Shown: piece by piece, positions 24,354 to 34,027 of the stretch
Layout of the letters: each line of letters starts with the position of its first letter
How positions within the stretch are numbered: position 1 is the first letter of the stretch
Assembly (NCBI RefSeq): GCF_020531965.1
Contig: NZ_JAJAWH010000022.1
Coordinates: 1-64,000, forward strand
From: Pseudorhizobium xiangyangii
GTDB taxonomy: Bacteria > Pseudomonadota > Alphaproteobacteria > Rhizobiales > Rhizobiaceae
Reading direction: 5' to 3'
Length of the DNA: 64,000 nt
The notes under the pieces: generated by a model
What the model saw: the letters and a program-made list of their open reading frames with translations, nothing else
Database searches by the model: none
Told to the model about the DNA's origin: nothing
Made by a program: the position numbers and the translations under genes

Positions 24354-26252
24354 ATGGCAGGACCGGGAGACAATCTGAAGGGCAAGTCAGGCGGGCTGGT
24401 GGATACCGAGCCGATGCGCCGGGCGATCACGGGCTGTGTGCGCTCGATCGCGGGCAATGGCGAGGTAGAAGTCTCGTTCGCCAACGAACGCCCCGGACTT
24501 GCGGGCGACCGTATCCGGCTACCCGAAATCTCCAAGCGCCCTACGGCTAACGAGATTGCCGTCACGCGCGGCCTCGGCGATTCCATGGCCTTGAGGATCG
24601 CCTGCCACGACACGAACGTCCACGCCACTCTGGCACCACAGGGAAGCGACGCCCGCAGCATCTTCGATGCGGTCGAGCAGGCCCGTGTGGAATCGATCGG
24701 CGCGTCGCGCATGAGCGGCATGGCGTCGAACCTGGATTCGATGAATGCGGAGAAGTACGCGAAAGCGAATTTTTCGGGCATCGAACGGCAGGAAGATGCG
24801 CCTATTGCCGAAGCCATGGCCATGCTGGTGCGCGAGAAGCTTGCCGGCACCAAGGCTCCTGCGAGCGCCGGCAAGGTGCTCGATCTGTGGAGGCCCTTCA
24901 TCGAAGGAAAGGCCGGTACCGACCTTGATAATCTCAAGGGTGCGATCGAGGACCAGCAGGCCTTCGCGAAGCTCGTGAGGCACATGCTCTCTTCCATGCA
25001 GATGGCCGAGGATCTCGGGGACGACGATTCCGAACCCGAGGAGATGGAAAACCCGAACGACGACGACCAGCAGCGCAGCAACGAGGCGGAAAACGAGGAA
25101 ATCGAGGAAGAGGCCGGCTCCGATGCCGCTCCCGCCGAGCAGAGCGAGGCTGCGGACGACGAGCTTGACGAAGGGGAAATGGACGGCGCCGAAATGTCCG
25201 ATGACGACATGTCGGACGAGGCTGACGACCATTCCGAGACACCCGGCGAAACCCGCCGCCCCAACAGCCCCTTCGACGACTTCAACGAGAAGGTCGACTA
25301 CCACATCTTTACGCAGGAGTTCGACGAGGAGATTCTCGCCGAGGAGCTTTGCGACGAGGCGGAACTCGAACGGCTGCGAGCTTTCCTCGACAAGCAGCTT
25401 GCGCACCTGCAGGGTGCGGTCGGGCGCCTCGCCAATCGCCTGCAACGTCGATTGATGGCTCAGCAGAACCGCTCCTGGGATTTCGACCTCGAAGAAGGCT
25501 ACCTCGATCCTGCGCGTCTCGTGCGCCTCATCATCGATCCCATGCAGCCGCTCTCCTTCAAGAAGGAGCGGGACACGCAGTTCAGGGATACGGTGGTTTC
25601 GCTGGTGATCGACAATTCCGGTTCGATGCGCGGCCGGCCGATCACCGTCGCGGCGACCTGCGCTGACATCCTTGCTCGGACGCTGGAGCGTTGCGGCGTC
25701 AAGGTAGAGATCCTCGGCTTCACGACCAAGGCCTGGAAGGGCGGGCAGGCGCGCGAACAGTGGCTTGCCGGCGGGAAGCCGGCTAATCCGGGCCGTCTCA
25801 ACGACCTGCGCCACATCGTCTACAAGTCGGCGGACGCGCCTTGGCGCCGTTCGCGCCGCAATCTTGGTCTGATGATGCGCGAAGGGCTTCTGAAGGAAAA
25901 CATCGATGGCGAGGCGCTGATGTGGGCGCATAACCGCCTGATCGCCCGGCCGGAACAGCGCAAGATCCTGATGATGATCTCCGATGGTGCGCCGGTCGAC
26001 GATTCGACGCTATCGGTGAACCCTGGCAACTATCTCGAACGGCATCTGCGGGCGGTAATCGAGCAGATTGAAACGCGCTCGCCCGTCGAACTCCTGGCGA
26101 TCGGTATCGGCCATGATGTCACTCGCTATTATCGCAAGGCCGTGACGATCGTCGATGCGGACGAGCTTGCCGGTGCGATGACCGAACAGCTTGCGGCGCT
26201 CTTTGCAGAGAATGGTGCCGCTGCCGGCGGAAGAGCGCGGCGGGCCGGTTGA
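24354..26252 (+). CDS. cobT: Cobaltochelatase subunit CobT
   Basis: 632 residues, the expected CobT length. It is a partner of CobS in the chelatase chaperone ring. An N-terminal region (1-210) is followed by a very acidic linker (about 220-310, runs of Glu/Asp), then a C-terminal von Willebrand A domain with the MIDAS motif [10 protein letters not shown] (about 423-432) and a later [10 protein letters not shown]. The VWA domain bridges to CobN. The stop overlaps the TTG start of the next gene, so all three are one transcription unit. Strong antisense frames here reflect base composition only. Confidence 0.95.
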   Translation: MAGPGDNLKGKSGGLVDTEPMRRAITGCVRSIAGNGEVEVSFANERPGLAGDRIRLPEISKRPTANEIAVTRGLGDSMALRIACHDTNVHATLAPQGSDARSIFDAVEQARVESIGASRMSGMASNLDSMNAEKYAKANFSGIERQEDAPIAEAMAMLVREKLAGTKAPASAGKVLDLWRPFIEGKAGTDLDNLKGAIEDQQAFAKLVRHMLSSMQMAEDLGDDDSEPEEMENPNDDDQQRSNEAENEEIEEEAGSDAAPAEQSEAADDELDEGEMDGAEMSDDDMSDEADDHSETPGETRRPNSPFDDFNEKVDYHIFTQEFDEEILAEELCDEAELERLRAFLDKQLAHLQGAVGRLANRLQRRLMAQQNRSWDFDLEEGYLDPARLVRLIIDPMQPLSFKKERDTQFRDTVVSLVIDNSGSMRGRPITVAATCADILARTLERCGVKVEILGFTTKAWKGGQAREQWLAGGKPANPGRLNDLRHIVYKSADAPWRRSRRNLGLMMREGLLKENIDGEALMWAHNRLIARPEQRKILMMISDGAPVDDSTLSVNPGNYLERHLRAVIEQIETRSPVELLAIGIGHDVTRYYRKAVTIVDADELAGAMTEQLAALFAENGAAAGGRARRAG

Positions 26253-27247
26253 AGGTCGGAAATCTGAAGCGCGCGCGGCTGCCTGCCTGGGGATGTGCGT
26301 TTGCTCTCTTGGCTTTTCCCGTTGCCCCTGCAAGCGAATTCGTACCGGTCGTTTCCCGATCCATCCAGCAGTTCAAGCCGGGCTCTCCGCAGACCCGTTA
26401 TGGCTCCCTAGAGTTCATCGGGGGCATCCAGTATTCGTCCTCCGACAGCAGGGTCGGCGGCGTGTCGGCGATCCGTTTTCGGCCGAACGGCCGTGACTTT
26501 GTCGCGGTGCTCGATACCGGCGACTGGATGACGGGTTCGATCGTCCGCGACGCGGACGGCCGCATTTCAGACTTGTCGCAGCTTTCCGTGGTCGCGATGC
26601 GTGCGCAGGAGCAGAACCCGTCGAAGTTCGATGTGGATGCAGAGGGGCTCGCGGTACGTGAAGGAGAGCTGCTTGTCGGCTTCGAACGCCGCCATCGGAT
26701 AGATGCCTATCCCGATCCGGGGTTCGAGACAGCACAGCCACGATCAGTCGATATGGTGATCCCCCGCCGCGAACTGCGCGCAAATGGTGGAATAGAGACG
26801 CTTGCCACCGCCCCGGCGGACAGCGCCTTGAAAGGCGCCGTCGTGGTGGTCGCCGAGCGGAGCATCGACGAGGACGGCAACCTGTTTGCCGCCGTGCTCG
26901 ACGGCCCGCTGAAGGGGATCTTCAAAGTCGTGCGCAACGAGCCCTGGGCCGTGACCGACGGTGCGTTCCTGGAAGGCGGCGATCTTCTGCTGCTGGAGCG
27001 CCGCTTCAGCTACACCGGCGGCGTCGGTATGCGCATCCGCCGCATCGAGGCTGGCGTGATCCGCCCGGGCGCTTTGATCGATGGCGAGGTGCTGATCGAG
27101 GCTGACATGGGTGCCGAGATCGACAATATGGAAGGACTTGATGTGGTTCGAGGCCCCGATGGCGTCCCCCGGATCATCGTCGTTTCCGACGACAACCGAT
27201 CCTTTCTTCAGCGTAACCTGATGCTGGAATTCCGGCTGACGGAGTGA
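26249..27247 (+). CDS. Secreted phytase-like (esterase-like) domain protein
   Basis: 332 residues: a signal peptide ([15 protein letters not shown], cleavage near residue 30) and one beta-propeller-like phytase-like domain (about 45-330) of the kind often annotated as esterase-like activity of phytase. Typical segments are [31 protein letters not shown], ENxEGL-type [10 protein letters not shown] and [10 protein letters not shown]. The substrate is unknown; phosphate or ester hydrolysis in the periplasm is inferred. The TTG start overlaps the cobT stop by TTGA. A link to cobalamin is doubtful beyond co-transcription. Confidence 0.78.
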   Translation: MKVGNLKRARLPAWGCAFALLAFPVAPASEFVPVVSRSIQQFKPGSPQTRYGSLEFIGGIQYSSSDSRVGGVSAIRFRPNGRDFVAVLDTGDWMTGSIVRDADGRISDLSQLSVVAMRAQEQNPSKFDVDAEGLAVREGELLVGFERRHRIDAYPDPGFETAQPRSVDMVIPRRELRANGGIETLATAPADSALKGAVVVVAERSIDEDGNLFAAVLDGPLKGIFKVVRNEPWAVTDGAFLEGGDLLLLERRFSYTGGVGMRIRRIEAGVIRPGALIDGEVLIEADMGAEIDNMEGLDVVRGPDGVPRIIVVSDDNRSFLQRNLMLEFRLTE

Positions 27248-27266
27248 CCACCGGCCGGATTGAAAA

Positions 27267-27902
27267 TCAGGCAGATTTTACCGTCGGCATCGGCTTCAGC
27301 ACGTTCATCAGCGCGCCATAGGGCAGCAGCAGGACAACGCCGGCCATCACTTTCACGACGAGGTCGCCAAGCGCCCACGAGATCCAGCGCGGTGCCTCTG
27401 TGGCAAGGACACCCAGGATCGGTGCAGGTGCGACCGCAAAATCCACGTTCGGACCGATGAAGGCGAAGAAGGGGGCGAAGGCCAGCGAGAAAAACAGCGC
27501 CGTATCGATCACCGTTCCGACCATCGATGCAGCCAGCGGGGCTTTCCACCAGGTCTTGCGGCGAAGTTCGTTGAATACGGAGATGTCGAGTAACTGGCCT
27601 ATCAGAAAGGCTGTCCCGGAGGCAATCGCGATGCGCGGCTCGGAAAGCCAGAAGGACAATGCCACGCCGACCACGAAGCCGACGTAAACCACGCGGCGTG
27701 CGATCGCGGGGCCGAACTGGCGGTTGGTGAGATCGGTGACCAGGAATGCAACCGGATAGGTGAAGGCACCCCAGGTGAGGAGATCGCCAAGCGCGATGCC
27801 CCACAGCGTTCCAGTCAGATGGAACTGCACGAGAATGTTGGATGCGACCACGATGGCCGCCATCGGTGTGGAATAGATAAGGGTAGAGCGTATCGCTAGC
27901 AT
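27267..27902 (-). CDS. yhhQ: Queuosine-precursor transporter (YhhQ/VUT family)
   Basis: 211 residues with about six membrane helices, matching the YhhQ family that imports queuosine precursors (preQ0/preQ1) for tRNA modification. Family segments seen are YSTPMAAIVVASNILVQF, DLLTWGAFTYPVAFLVTDLTNRQFG and SGTAFLIGQLLDISVFNELR. The ATG at 27902 follows AGGA and an A-run; an upstream TTG is rejected. The leader can form a small pseudoknot that captures the start codon (separate entry). Transcription comes from the rpmB side, past that gene's terminator. Confidence 0.88.
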   Translation of the reverse strand: MLAIRSTLIYSTPMAAIVVASNILVQFHLTGTLWGIALGDLLTWGAFTYPVAFLVTDLTNRQFGPAIARRVVYVGFVVGVALSFWLSEPRIAIASGTAFLIGQLLDISVFNELRRKTWWKAPLAASMVGTVIDTALFFSLAFAPFFAFIGPNVDFAVAPAPILGVLATEAPRWISWALGDLVVKVMAGVVLLLPYGALMNVLKPMPTVKSA

Positions 27903-27930
27903 TTTTTTATCCTGGGTGATGCCACCAGTT
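27898..27930 (-). promoter_or_regulatory. Candidate preQ1-I riboswitch in the yhhQ leader
   Basis: On the minus strand CUGG (27928-27925) can pair with CCAG (27915-27912) to form P1. The loop bases GCAU (27922-27919) can pair with AUGC (27902-27899), forming an H-type pseudoknot across an A-rich linker. This matches the compact preQ1-I layout (short stem, C-containing loop, A-rich tail) and sits before a queuosine-precursor transporter. It would hide both the AGGA ribosome site and the start codon when folded. P1 is only 4 bp, so this is a prediction. Confidence 0.45.
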
Positions 27931-27948
27931 GGGGATTGGTTCAACAGA

Positions 27949-27978
27949 AAGGGCTTGCCGGATTTCCGTCAAGCCCTT
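27949..27978 (-). terminator. Intrinsic terminator of rpmB
   Basis: AAGGGCTTG/CAAGCCCTT (27949-27957 with 27970-27978) plus an inner CGG/CCG pair, 30 bp beyond the rpmB stop. The T-tract is short, so it may allow some read-through into yhhQ. Confidence 0.65.
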
Positions 27979-28008
27979 CCAGGAACCGGTGATGTAACTG
28001 CGAGCGCT

Positions 28009-28299
28009 TTAAGCGGCTGCGGCAGTCTTCTTGGCGATCTGGCGACGCAGAAGGCGGGCGCGCATCGACAGTTCCTTCTCGTCAGCCTTCAGAAGGAAGG
28101 CGTCGAGGCCGCCGCGATGCTCGACAGAGCGAAGCGCGTGAGCCGTTACACGAAGACGGAAGCGCTGGCCGAGAGCGTCGGAGATCAGCGTGACGTGGCA
28201 CAGGTTCGGCAGGAACCGGCGACGCGTCTTGTTGTTGGCGTGGCTGACATTGTTGCCCGACTGGACGCCCTTGCCGGTCAATTCGCACATACGGGACAT
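28009..28299 (-). CDS. rpmB: 50S ribosomal protein L28
   Basis: 96 residues, full-length alphaproteobacterial L28. It has the N-terminal [25 protein letters not shown] signature, the basic segment [13 protein letters not shown], and a C-terminal Arg/Lys/Ala-rich helix. It is a structural protein of the large ribosomal subunit. It is transcribed alone on the minus strand, followed by a clear hairpin and then the yhhQ gene. It is divergent from the DUF3108 gene, with about 246 bp between them that should hold both promoters. Confidence 0.97.
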   Translation of the reverse strand: MSRMCELTGKGVQSGNNVSHANNKTRRRFLPNLCHVTLISDALGQRFRLRVTAHALRSVEHRGGLDAFLLKADEKELSMRARLLRRQIAKKTAAAA

Positions 28300-28545
28300 G
28301 GTACACCTTTGTTCTTATGCAATTGAATGGTACTTCCGGGCAATGCTCGGCGCGCCGATCCAACTGGTCTGATTGGAAAGTTGCGGTTCTATAGTCAGTG
28401 GGGCCGCGGACGTCAAGCCAAACCTTGGCCTTCCACCGTGATTCCGTTCGAACAGCGTTCAAGCGGCTATTTTCTTGCCACAGTGCGGGCCTTATATCAG
28501 GTTACCGGGATGGTATGAAGCCATCTCTCCTTTTTGAGGCTTTTC

Positions 28546-29319
28546 ATGATTGGGCGTCGTCTGTCCCGCCTTGCCTTTGCACTGTCAATCGCGCTTCTGG
28601 CCAGCCCGGCCGGCACCGCCGGTTTGCAGCATGTGAGCGAGTACGACATCTCCCTCGGCGTGCTCCCTATCGCCAAGGCGTCGTTCTCCAGCGAGTTCGG
28701 TGGTAACGGCTATCGCATCAGCGGCAGCTTCCGGTCCTGGGGTATTGCGGAGATCATCACCAAGATCTCTGCCGAAACGACCGTCAGCGGCCGCAAGCGG
28801 GGCGACAAGCTTCAGGCTGACCGCTACAGCCTCGTCTACAAGACCGGCAAACGTACACGTGTCTATGACGTTACCTACCGTAACGGAAACGTCACGCGGA
28901 CGGTCATGAGGCCGGAGCCGAAGCAGCGACCGGAGAGTTGGGTACCTGTGACCGAAGGAGATCTGCGCGCGGTTCTTGATCCGCTCAGCGGTCTCGTCTT
29001 CGATGGCGATGCCAGGGTATGCCCTCGGCGGGTGCCGATCTATGACGGCGAATCCCGGTTGGATCTGGTGCTGACACCAAAGGGAACGAAGGCGTTCTCC
29101 ACGGATGGTTTCGAAGGCGAGGCCATCGTCTGCGAGATCCGCTATGAACCCAAGTCCGGTTTCCGCCGGGGCCGAAGCGATATCGAGTACCTCAGGAAAA
29201 CGCCGATGGAGGTCTGGTTTGCCAAGGCCCGATCGGTCAATGTATATGCTCCGGTCTACGCCCGCATTCCCACCAGGATGGGGCAGGTCTATGTGAAGGC
29301 TGCACGGTACGGCGGCTAG
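28546..29319 (+). CDS. Exported DUF3108 domain protein
   Basis: 257 residues: a signal peptide (MIGRRLSRLAFALSIALLASPAG, cleaved near TAG) and a DUF3108 domain (about 30-255) with beta-rich segments such as SEYDISLGVLPIAKASF and DPLSGLVF. DUF3108 proteins are periplasmic, and some are found near cell-envelope genes; the function is unknown. Two Cys (VCPRRV, IVCEIRY) could form a disulfide. ATG 28546 is preferred over a TTG four codons earlier because GAGG lies 7 nt before it. Confidence 0.82.
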   Translation: MIGRRLSRLAFALSIALLASPAGTAGLQHVSEYDISLGVLPIAKASFSSEFGGNGYRISGSFRSWGIAEIITKISAETTVSGRKRGDKLQADRYSLVYKTGKRTRVYDVTYRNGNVTRTVMRPEPKQRPESWVPVTEGDLRAVLDPLSGLVFDGDARVCPRRVPIYDGESRLDLVLTPKGTKAFSTDGFEGEAIVCEIRYEPKSGFRRGRSDIEYLRKTPMEVWFAKARSVNVYAPVYARIPTRMGQVYVKAARYGG

Positions 29320-29388
29320 CGCAGGTTCAAAGGACTACAGCGCTCTTGGCGCGCGCTGTAAGGGGCAGGGGCCCATAGAGGGAGCATT

Positions 29389-30279
29389 GTGAAAGTTCGC
29401 GGTACGCTGATCGGCTTTACGGCGATCCTGATGTGGTCGCTGCTCGCGTTGATGACGGCAGCATCGGGCAAGATGCCGCCTTTCCAGCTCTCAGCGGTGG
29501 CGTTTGCAATCGGCAGTCTTCCCGGCCTCCTGCTTTTCGCGGTGAAGCCCGAACGCCTGAAGTTCCTCAGGCAGTCGCCGAAGGTCTGGATCGTCGGCAT
29601 TGCCGGCCTGTTCGGCTACCATTTTCTTTACTTCACCGCATTGCGCAATGCGCCGGCCGTCGAGGCGGGGCTGATCGCCTATCTCTGGCCTCTGTTCATC
29701 GTGGTCGGATCGGCGCTTCTGCCGGGCGAAAGGCTGCGCTGGTATCACGTCGCGGGTGCGCTTGCCGGTCTGGCGGGCACCGTTGCGATCGTTTCACGCA
29801 ACGGCATTTCGTTCGACGACCGCTATGCGCTCGGCTATGGCGCCGCTTTCCTGTGTGCCTTCACCTGGTCCGGTTACTCGCTGCTGACCCGCCGCTTCGA
29901 CCGCGTCTCGACGGATGTCGTGACCGGCTTCTGCATGGCCACCTCCCTGCTGTCTCTCGTCTGTCATCTTTTTCTGGAAACGACTGTCTGGCCCGAAAAT
30001 GCGGGTGAGTGGATTGCGGTGGTCGGTCTCGGACTGTTGCCGGTCGGCGCTGCCTTCTATGCCTGGGACTATGGCGTCAAAAACGGTGATATCCAGATCA
30101 TTGGCGCAGCAAGCTACGCGGCACCGCTTCTCTCGACGTTGATCCTTGTTCTCAGTGGCTTCGCCGAGCCTGACTGGCGCATTCTGCTGGCCTGCCTTCT
30201 CATCGCCGGCGGTGCGCTGCTCGCTGCTCGTGACATGCTGAAGCCCCGCGCTTCGCCAGAGCCCACGCCTGCGGAATAA
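29389..30279 (+). CDS. DMT-superfamily (EamA) exporter
   Basis: 296 residues with ten predicted membrane helices in two EamA repeats, the drug/metabolite transporter layout. Segments such as IAGLFGYHFLYFTALRNAPAVEAGLIAYLWPLFIVV resemble the YddG aromatic amino-acid exporter branch. The protein is expected in the inner membrane, with efflux of small metabolites driven by an ion gradient or facilitated. The GTG start at 29389 follows a GGGAG ribosome site. Substrate is not predictable from sequence alone. It is convergent with the cupin gene. Confidence 0.85.
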   Translation: MKVRGTLIGFTAILMWSLLALMTAASGKMPPFQLSAVAFAIGSLPGLLLFAVKPERLKFLRQSPKVWIVGIAGLFGYHFLYFTALRNAPAVEAGLIAYLWPLFIVVGSALLPGERLRWYHVAGALAGLAGTVAIVSRNGISFDDRYALGYGAAFLCAFTWSGYSLLTRRFDRVSTDVVTGFCMATSLLSLVCHLFLETTVWPENAGEWIAVVGLGLLPVGAAFYAWDYGVKNGDIQIIGAASYAAPLLSTLILVLSGFAEPDWRILLACLLIAGGALLAARDMLKPRASPEPTPAE

Positions 30280-30285
30280 ACGAAG

Positions 30286-30711
30286 TTAGTCCTGCCCCGG
30301 CTCCCATTCAGGCGGAGCCATTTCGAATGCGGCAAACTCGAAGCCCGGAGCGACGGTGCAGCCGACCAGAGTGTAGTCGCCCAGCGGTTCGGCTGCTTGC
30401 CAGGCATTTGCCGGGACAATCGCTTGCGGGCGCTCGCCTCTTTCAAGATCAGTTCCAAGCGTCACGTGTGTCGCGGTCTTTCCGTCATCGGAGATGCTCA
30501 GTCGCAGAGGTGATCCGGAATGGAAATGCCAGATCTCGACCGCGTCGCGGACGCGGTGCCAGTGGGAGCGGCTCCCAGCCTCGAGCAGGTAATAAATTGC
30601 TGTCGAGTGGCCGCGCGCACTGCCGTTGGTGTCGCGGAAAGTCTCCACGTACCACCCGCCTTCGGGGTGGCGCTGCATCCCGAACGTCCGGATGATTTCG
30701 GCCGCGGTCAT
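30286..30711 (-). CDS. Cupin-fold DUF985 protein
   Basis: 141 residues, a small single-domain cupin (DUF985). Segments HPEGGWYVETFRD, STAIYYLLEAG, SHWHRVRDAVEIWHFH and the closing GCTVAPGFEFAAFEMAPPEW carry the conserved His/Glu that line the pocket. It may bind a sugar or metal; a catalytic role is unproven. The ATG begins 1 bp after the gloB stop, so the two are co-translated, though no shared pathway is obvious. Confidence 0.85.
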   Translation of the reverse strand: MTAAEIIRTFGMQRHPEGGWYVETFRDTNGSARGHSTAIYYLLEAGSRSHWHRVRDAVEIWHFHSGSPLRLSISDDGKTATHVTLGTDLERGERPQAIVPANAWQAAEPLGDYTLVGCTVAPGFEFAAFEMAPPEWEPGQD

Positions 30712-30712
30712 G

Positions 30713-31483
30713 TCAGAAGTTGTCCTTGCGCTTGCGGATCTCAGCAAAGACTTCCTCGTTTGTCCTGCTTTCCATCAGCAAGTTGCGACGGATCGCGGGA
30801 TCGGTTGCGCGCAGGAAGGGATTTGTTTCCTTCTCCAGCCCGATTGTGGTGGGAATGGTGAACTTACCGGCTTTCCGGGCAGTCTCGACCTCCTGCACCC
30901 TATCCTGCAGCCGCCCATTGTCGGGATCGACGCTTAGCGCGAAGCGGGCATTGGACAGGGTATATTCATGGCCGAAATAGACTGCCGTCTCATCCGGAAG
31001 GACGGCGAGCTTCTGGAGCGAGTGCCACATGTCGGCTGCGGGGCGTTCGAACAGTCGGCCGCAGCCGAGCGCGAAAAGCGTGTCGGCTGCAAACAGGATC
31101 TTGTCGTCGAGGAAGTGGTAGCAGATGTGCCCTGCCGTGTGGCCGGGCGTCTCGATCACGCAGACTGTGTGTTCGCCGAACTGGAACTCGTCTCCGTCGG
31201 CGACCGACTTGTCCAGGCCGGGAATGGCGACGGCCTCATTGATGGGGCCGATAATCTCTAGGCCGAAGCGTTCCTTGAGTGGAAGGTTTGCTTCGACATG
31301 GTCCGTATGGTGGTGTGTCGTCAGAATGTGAGTGAGTTTCCAGCCCCGCCTTGCGGCAGCATCAATGATCGGCTGTTCCTCTGGAGCATCGATCGATGCC
31401 GTCAGCCCCGTCTCGGGATCATGGACCAGCACGCCATAATTATCACTACGGCATTGAAAGACTTCAATTTCCAAAGTTTTCAT
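30713..31483 (-). CDS. gloB: Hydroxyacylglutathione hydrolase (glyoxalase II)
   Basis: 256 residues, metallo-beta-lactamase fold. It hydrolyses S-D-lactoylglutathione to D-lactate and glutathione in methylglyoxal detoxification. The binuclear metal motif is THHHTDH (about 56-62), followed by [29 protein letters not shown] and [14 protein letters not shown]. The C-terminal domain ends with the NPFLRATDP glutathione-binding stretch. It is divergent from a methyltransferase gene (86 bp apart). Confidence 0.93.
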   Translation of the reverse strand: MKTLEIEVFQCRSDNYGVLVHDPETGLTASIDAPEEQPIIDAAARRGWKLTHILTTHHHTDHVEANLPLKERFGLEIIGPINEAVAIPGLDKSVADGDEFQFGEHTVCVIETPGHTAGHICYHFLDDKILFAADTLFALGCGRLFERPAADMWHSLQKLAVLPDETAVYFGHEYTLSNARFALSVDPDNGRLQDRVQEVETARKAGKFTIPTTIGLEKETNPFLRATDPAIRRNLLMESRTNEEVFAEIRKRKDNF

Positions 31484-31569
31484 ATGCTGTCCCGTTGCAA
31501 CATTGGATCGAAATGCAATGTAGAGACTCCCGCTTTGATGTCCAACCGCTCTCTGCTAGCATTTTTGTG

Positions 31570-32319
31570 ATGCACACTGATATTGTCGATCTTCGTGAGT
31601 TCTATCACTCTCCGCTGGGCGCTCTGGCTGAGCGCTCGATCACGTTGGCACTTTCGTCGCTTTGGGCCAGGCTGCCGGACGAGCGTCTGGTCGGGATAGG
31701 ATATACCGTTCCCTATCTCGAACGCTTCAAGGCTGATACGGAACGCACCTTCGCGTTCATGCCGGCGGGGCAGGGGGCGGTGAATTGGCCTGTCGGAGAA
31801 TTGTCGGCGACGGCGCTGGTGTTCGACGAGGAATTGCCGCTGCCCGATGCTTCGGTGGATCGGATACTCATGGTCCATTCGCTGGAGTTCGCAGAAAATC
31901 CACGCGAGACTCTGAAAGAGCTGTGGCGGGTGCTGGCGCCGGGTGGGCGGCTGGTGCTCGTCGTTCCGAACCGGCGCGGCGTCTGGGCGCGGATGGAGCA
32001 TACGCCTTTCGGTTCCGGACGGCCCTATTCGCGCGGGCAGCTGACGTCGCTCCTGCGGGAGACGAACTTCACTCCGGCAGCAAGTGCTGAGGCATTGTTT
32101 TTCCCGCCGTCTCGCATCCGCACGGTTCTGAGGTTCCGGAACGTGTTCGAGCGGATGGGGCGCCGCTTCTGGCCGGTTTTCTCCGGCGTCATCGTCGTCG
32201 AAGCCCAGAAGCGCCTCTACCAGGGCTTGCCGGTTGCCGCGCGGGCCTCCCGCCGCGTCTTCGTTCCAGTTCTGGCGCCGCGGGGCGTGCCCACGACGCG
32301 CAGCAGCAATCAGGGTTGA
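31570..32319 (+). CDS. Class I SAM-dependent methyltransferase
   Basis: 249 residues. A Rossmann-like methyltransferase of the Methyltransf_11 type: motif I is LVGIGYTVPYLERF (about 37-50), an acidic segment LPLPDASVDRILMVHSLEF follows, and motif ELWRVLAPGGRLVLVVPNRRG (about 120-140) is typical of the post-I region. Beyond 180 the sequence is Arg/Pro-rich and diverges. The substrate is unknown. ATG 31570 is chosen for fit to the family start. Divergent from gloB and overlapping by 10 bp with the convergent NTF2-like gene. Confidence 0.82.
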   Translation: MHTDIVDLREFYHSPLGALAERSITLALSSLWARLPDERLVGIGYTVPYLERFKADTERTFAFMPAGQGAVNWPVGELSATALVFDEELPLPDASVDRILMVHSLEFAENPRETLKELWRVLAPGGRLVLVVPNRRGVWARMEHTPFGSGRPYSRGQLTSLLRETNFTPAASAEALFFPPSRIRTVLRFRNVFERMGRRFWPVFSGVIVVEAQKRLYQGLPVAARASRRVFVPVLAPRGVPTTRSSNQG

Positions 32320-32738
32320 AGGTCGAAAATTGCCAGCGGCTGACCTTCCATCGCGAACGGAACGGACTCATGGACGTGAACGATCACCCATCGCCCGCCC
32401 TCTCTGGCGAAGGCGACGGTGAGGCGAAACCAGAAGCCGATTTTCTCCTTGCCGATTTTGCTGCCGGCGAGAAAGGCGAGCGCGCTGCACCAGCCGGTGT
32501 CGCCGCCGACCCGCAGGTCCGTGTTGCGGATCTCGAACTCCAGCCCGCCGTCCCATGTGTCCAGCCAGGCTTGCAAACCCGCCCTGTCGTTGCCGATCTG
32601 CTCCAGCGGCGGGGCAAGAGAGAAATTCCGGATGGTTTCCGACTGGCAGGCGATGATGCCGCCGGCATCTTTCGCCCGCAAAGCCTTTGTCCAGGTTTCC
32701 AGCACGTCGCGAATGTCGTCGAAGTCTCCGGTGCTCAT
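32310..32738 (-). CDS. SnoaL/NTF2-like protein
   Basis: 142 residues with an NTF2/SnoaL cone fold: DIRDVLETWTKALRAKDAGGI is the first helix, and beta strands with Trp/His residues (GFWFRLTVAFAREGGRWVIVHVHESVPF) form the pocket. Proteins of this group may be small hydrolases, isomerases or ligand carriers. The ATG at 32738 has GAGGAA 7 nt before it. Longer upstream reading (start at 32873) is unlikely because it lacks a ribosome site and would overlap the hisC promoter. It converges with the methyltransferase gene. Confidence 0.75.
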   Translation of the reverse strand: MSTGDFDDIRDVLETWTKALRAKDAGGIIACQSETIRNFSLAPPLEQIGNDRAGLQAWLDTWDGGLEFEIRNTDLRVGGDTGWCSALAFLAGSKIGKEKIGFWFRLTVAFAREGGRWVIVHVHESVPFAMEGQPLAIFDLQP

Positions 32739-32917
32739 GCGTTTGTTCCTCGTCGTTGAGATCATCTGAAAGACGTCTGACGCCTTGCAGTTCCGACAGG
32801 CAGGTTCAAAAAAGGGAATGCCAGCCATCACTCCACGGCCCTCGACAAAGGCCGTTTTCGGCATTAATGCCACAGGATTAACCGCCGTTACCGGTATTCT
32901 TCCAGAAGGTCGATCCC

Positions 32918-34027
32918 ATGAGCATCGTCGTTAATGAGCCTGTTCCGCGTCCCGGTATCCTGGACATCGCCGCCTATGTGCCCGGCAAGGAACATGCGCC
33001 CGGCGTCGCGCGCGTCTTCAAGCTGTCTTCCAATGAGACGCCGCTTGGAGCAAGCCCGAAGGCGATGGAAGCCTTCAAGCAGTCCGTCGACAATCTCGAG
33101 ATCTACCCGGATGGACAGGCGACCGCTCTGCGCGAGGCGATCGCCTCCGTGCATGGGCTGAACCCCGCCAACATCATGTGCGGCAACGGGTCCGACGAAC
33201 TTCTCGGCCTTCTCTGCCATGTATATCTCGGCACTGGCGACGAGGGCATCATCACGGAGCACGGCTTCCTCGTCTACAAGATCCAGATCATGGGCGCCGG
33301 TGCCAAGCCGGTTGTGGTCAAGGAAAAGGACTGCACGGTTGACGTCGATGCCATCCTGGCAGCCGTCACCGAGAAGACGAAACTCGTCTTCATCGCCAAT
33401 CCCGGCAATCCGACAGGGACCTTTGTTCCGGTCCCGGAAATCCGCCGCCTGCAGGCGAGCCTGCCGAAGAATGTCATCCTCGTCCTTGACGCGGCCTATG
33501 CGGAGTATGTCCGTCGCAACGATTACGAGGCGGGGCTGGAGCTGGTGTCCGCCAACCGCAATGTCGTGATGACGCGCACCTTCTCCAAGGCTTACGGCCT
33601 TGCTGCTCTTCGTATCGGCTGGATGTATGCGCCGGCTGCCATCATCGACGCGCTCAACCGTGTCCGTGGACCGTTCAACATGAATGCGCCGGCGATCGCC
33701 GCGGGTGCAGCCGCGATCCGCGACCAGGCCTTCATCGAGAAGGCGGTGGAGCACAACAACCTCTGGCTCGACAAGCTGACGCACGCATTCAATGCGCTCG
33801 GCCTGAAGGTCACGCCTTCTGTCACGAACTTCCTGCTGATCCACTTCCCCGATGTGGATGGCAAGCGGGCCGAGGACGCGGATAACTTCCTCACCAGCCG
33901 CGGCTATATCCTGCGCGCCGTGAAGGGGTATGGGTTCCCGAATTCGCTGCGGATGACCGTGGGCTCGGAAGAAGCCAACCGGGGCGTGATCGAGACGCTT
34001 GGCGAATTCATGGGCCGGGACGCATGA
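32918..34027 (+). CDS. hisC: Histidinol-phosphate aminotransferase
   Basis: 369 residues, PLP-dependent fold-type I enzyme. It transaminates imidazole-acetol phosphate in histidine synthesis, and in Rhizobiales such HisC homologues may also act on aromatic 2-oxo acids. Signature segments are [49 protein letters not shown] and the Lys-bearing [17 protein letters not shown]. Its stop overlaps the tyrC start by 4 bp, so it is probably devoted to tyrosine/phenylalanine synthesis here; a histidine role cannot be excluded. Confidence 0.9.
   Translation: MSIVVNEPVPRPGILDIAAYVPGKEHAPGVARVFKLSSNETPLGASPKAMEAFKQSVDNLEIYPDGQATALREAIASVHGLNPANIMCGNGSDELLGLLCHVYLGTGDEGIITEHGFLVYKIQIMGAGAKPVVVKEKDCTVDVDAILAAVTEKTKLVFIANPGNPTGTFVPVPEIRRLQASLPKNVILVLDAAYAEYVRRNDYEAGLELVSANRNVVMTRTFSKAYGLAALRIGWMYAPAAIIDALNRVRGPFNMNAPAIAAGAAAIRDQAFIEKAVEHNNLWLDKLTHAFNALGLKVTPSVTNFLLIHFPDVDGKRAEDADNFLTSRGYILRAVKGYGFPNSLRMTVGSEEANRGVIETLGEFMGRDA

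Noticed and set aside
24519-25931. 470-codon open frame antisense to cobT
   Set aside because: High-GC genes give long open antisense frames. The protein has no signal, motif or ribosome site, and cobT on the plus strand is certain.
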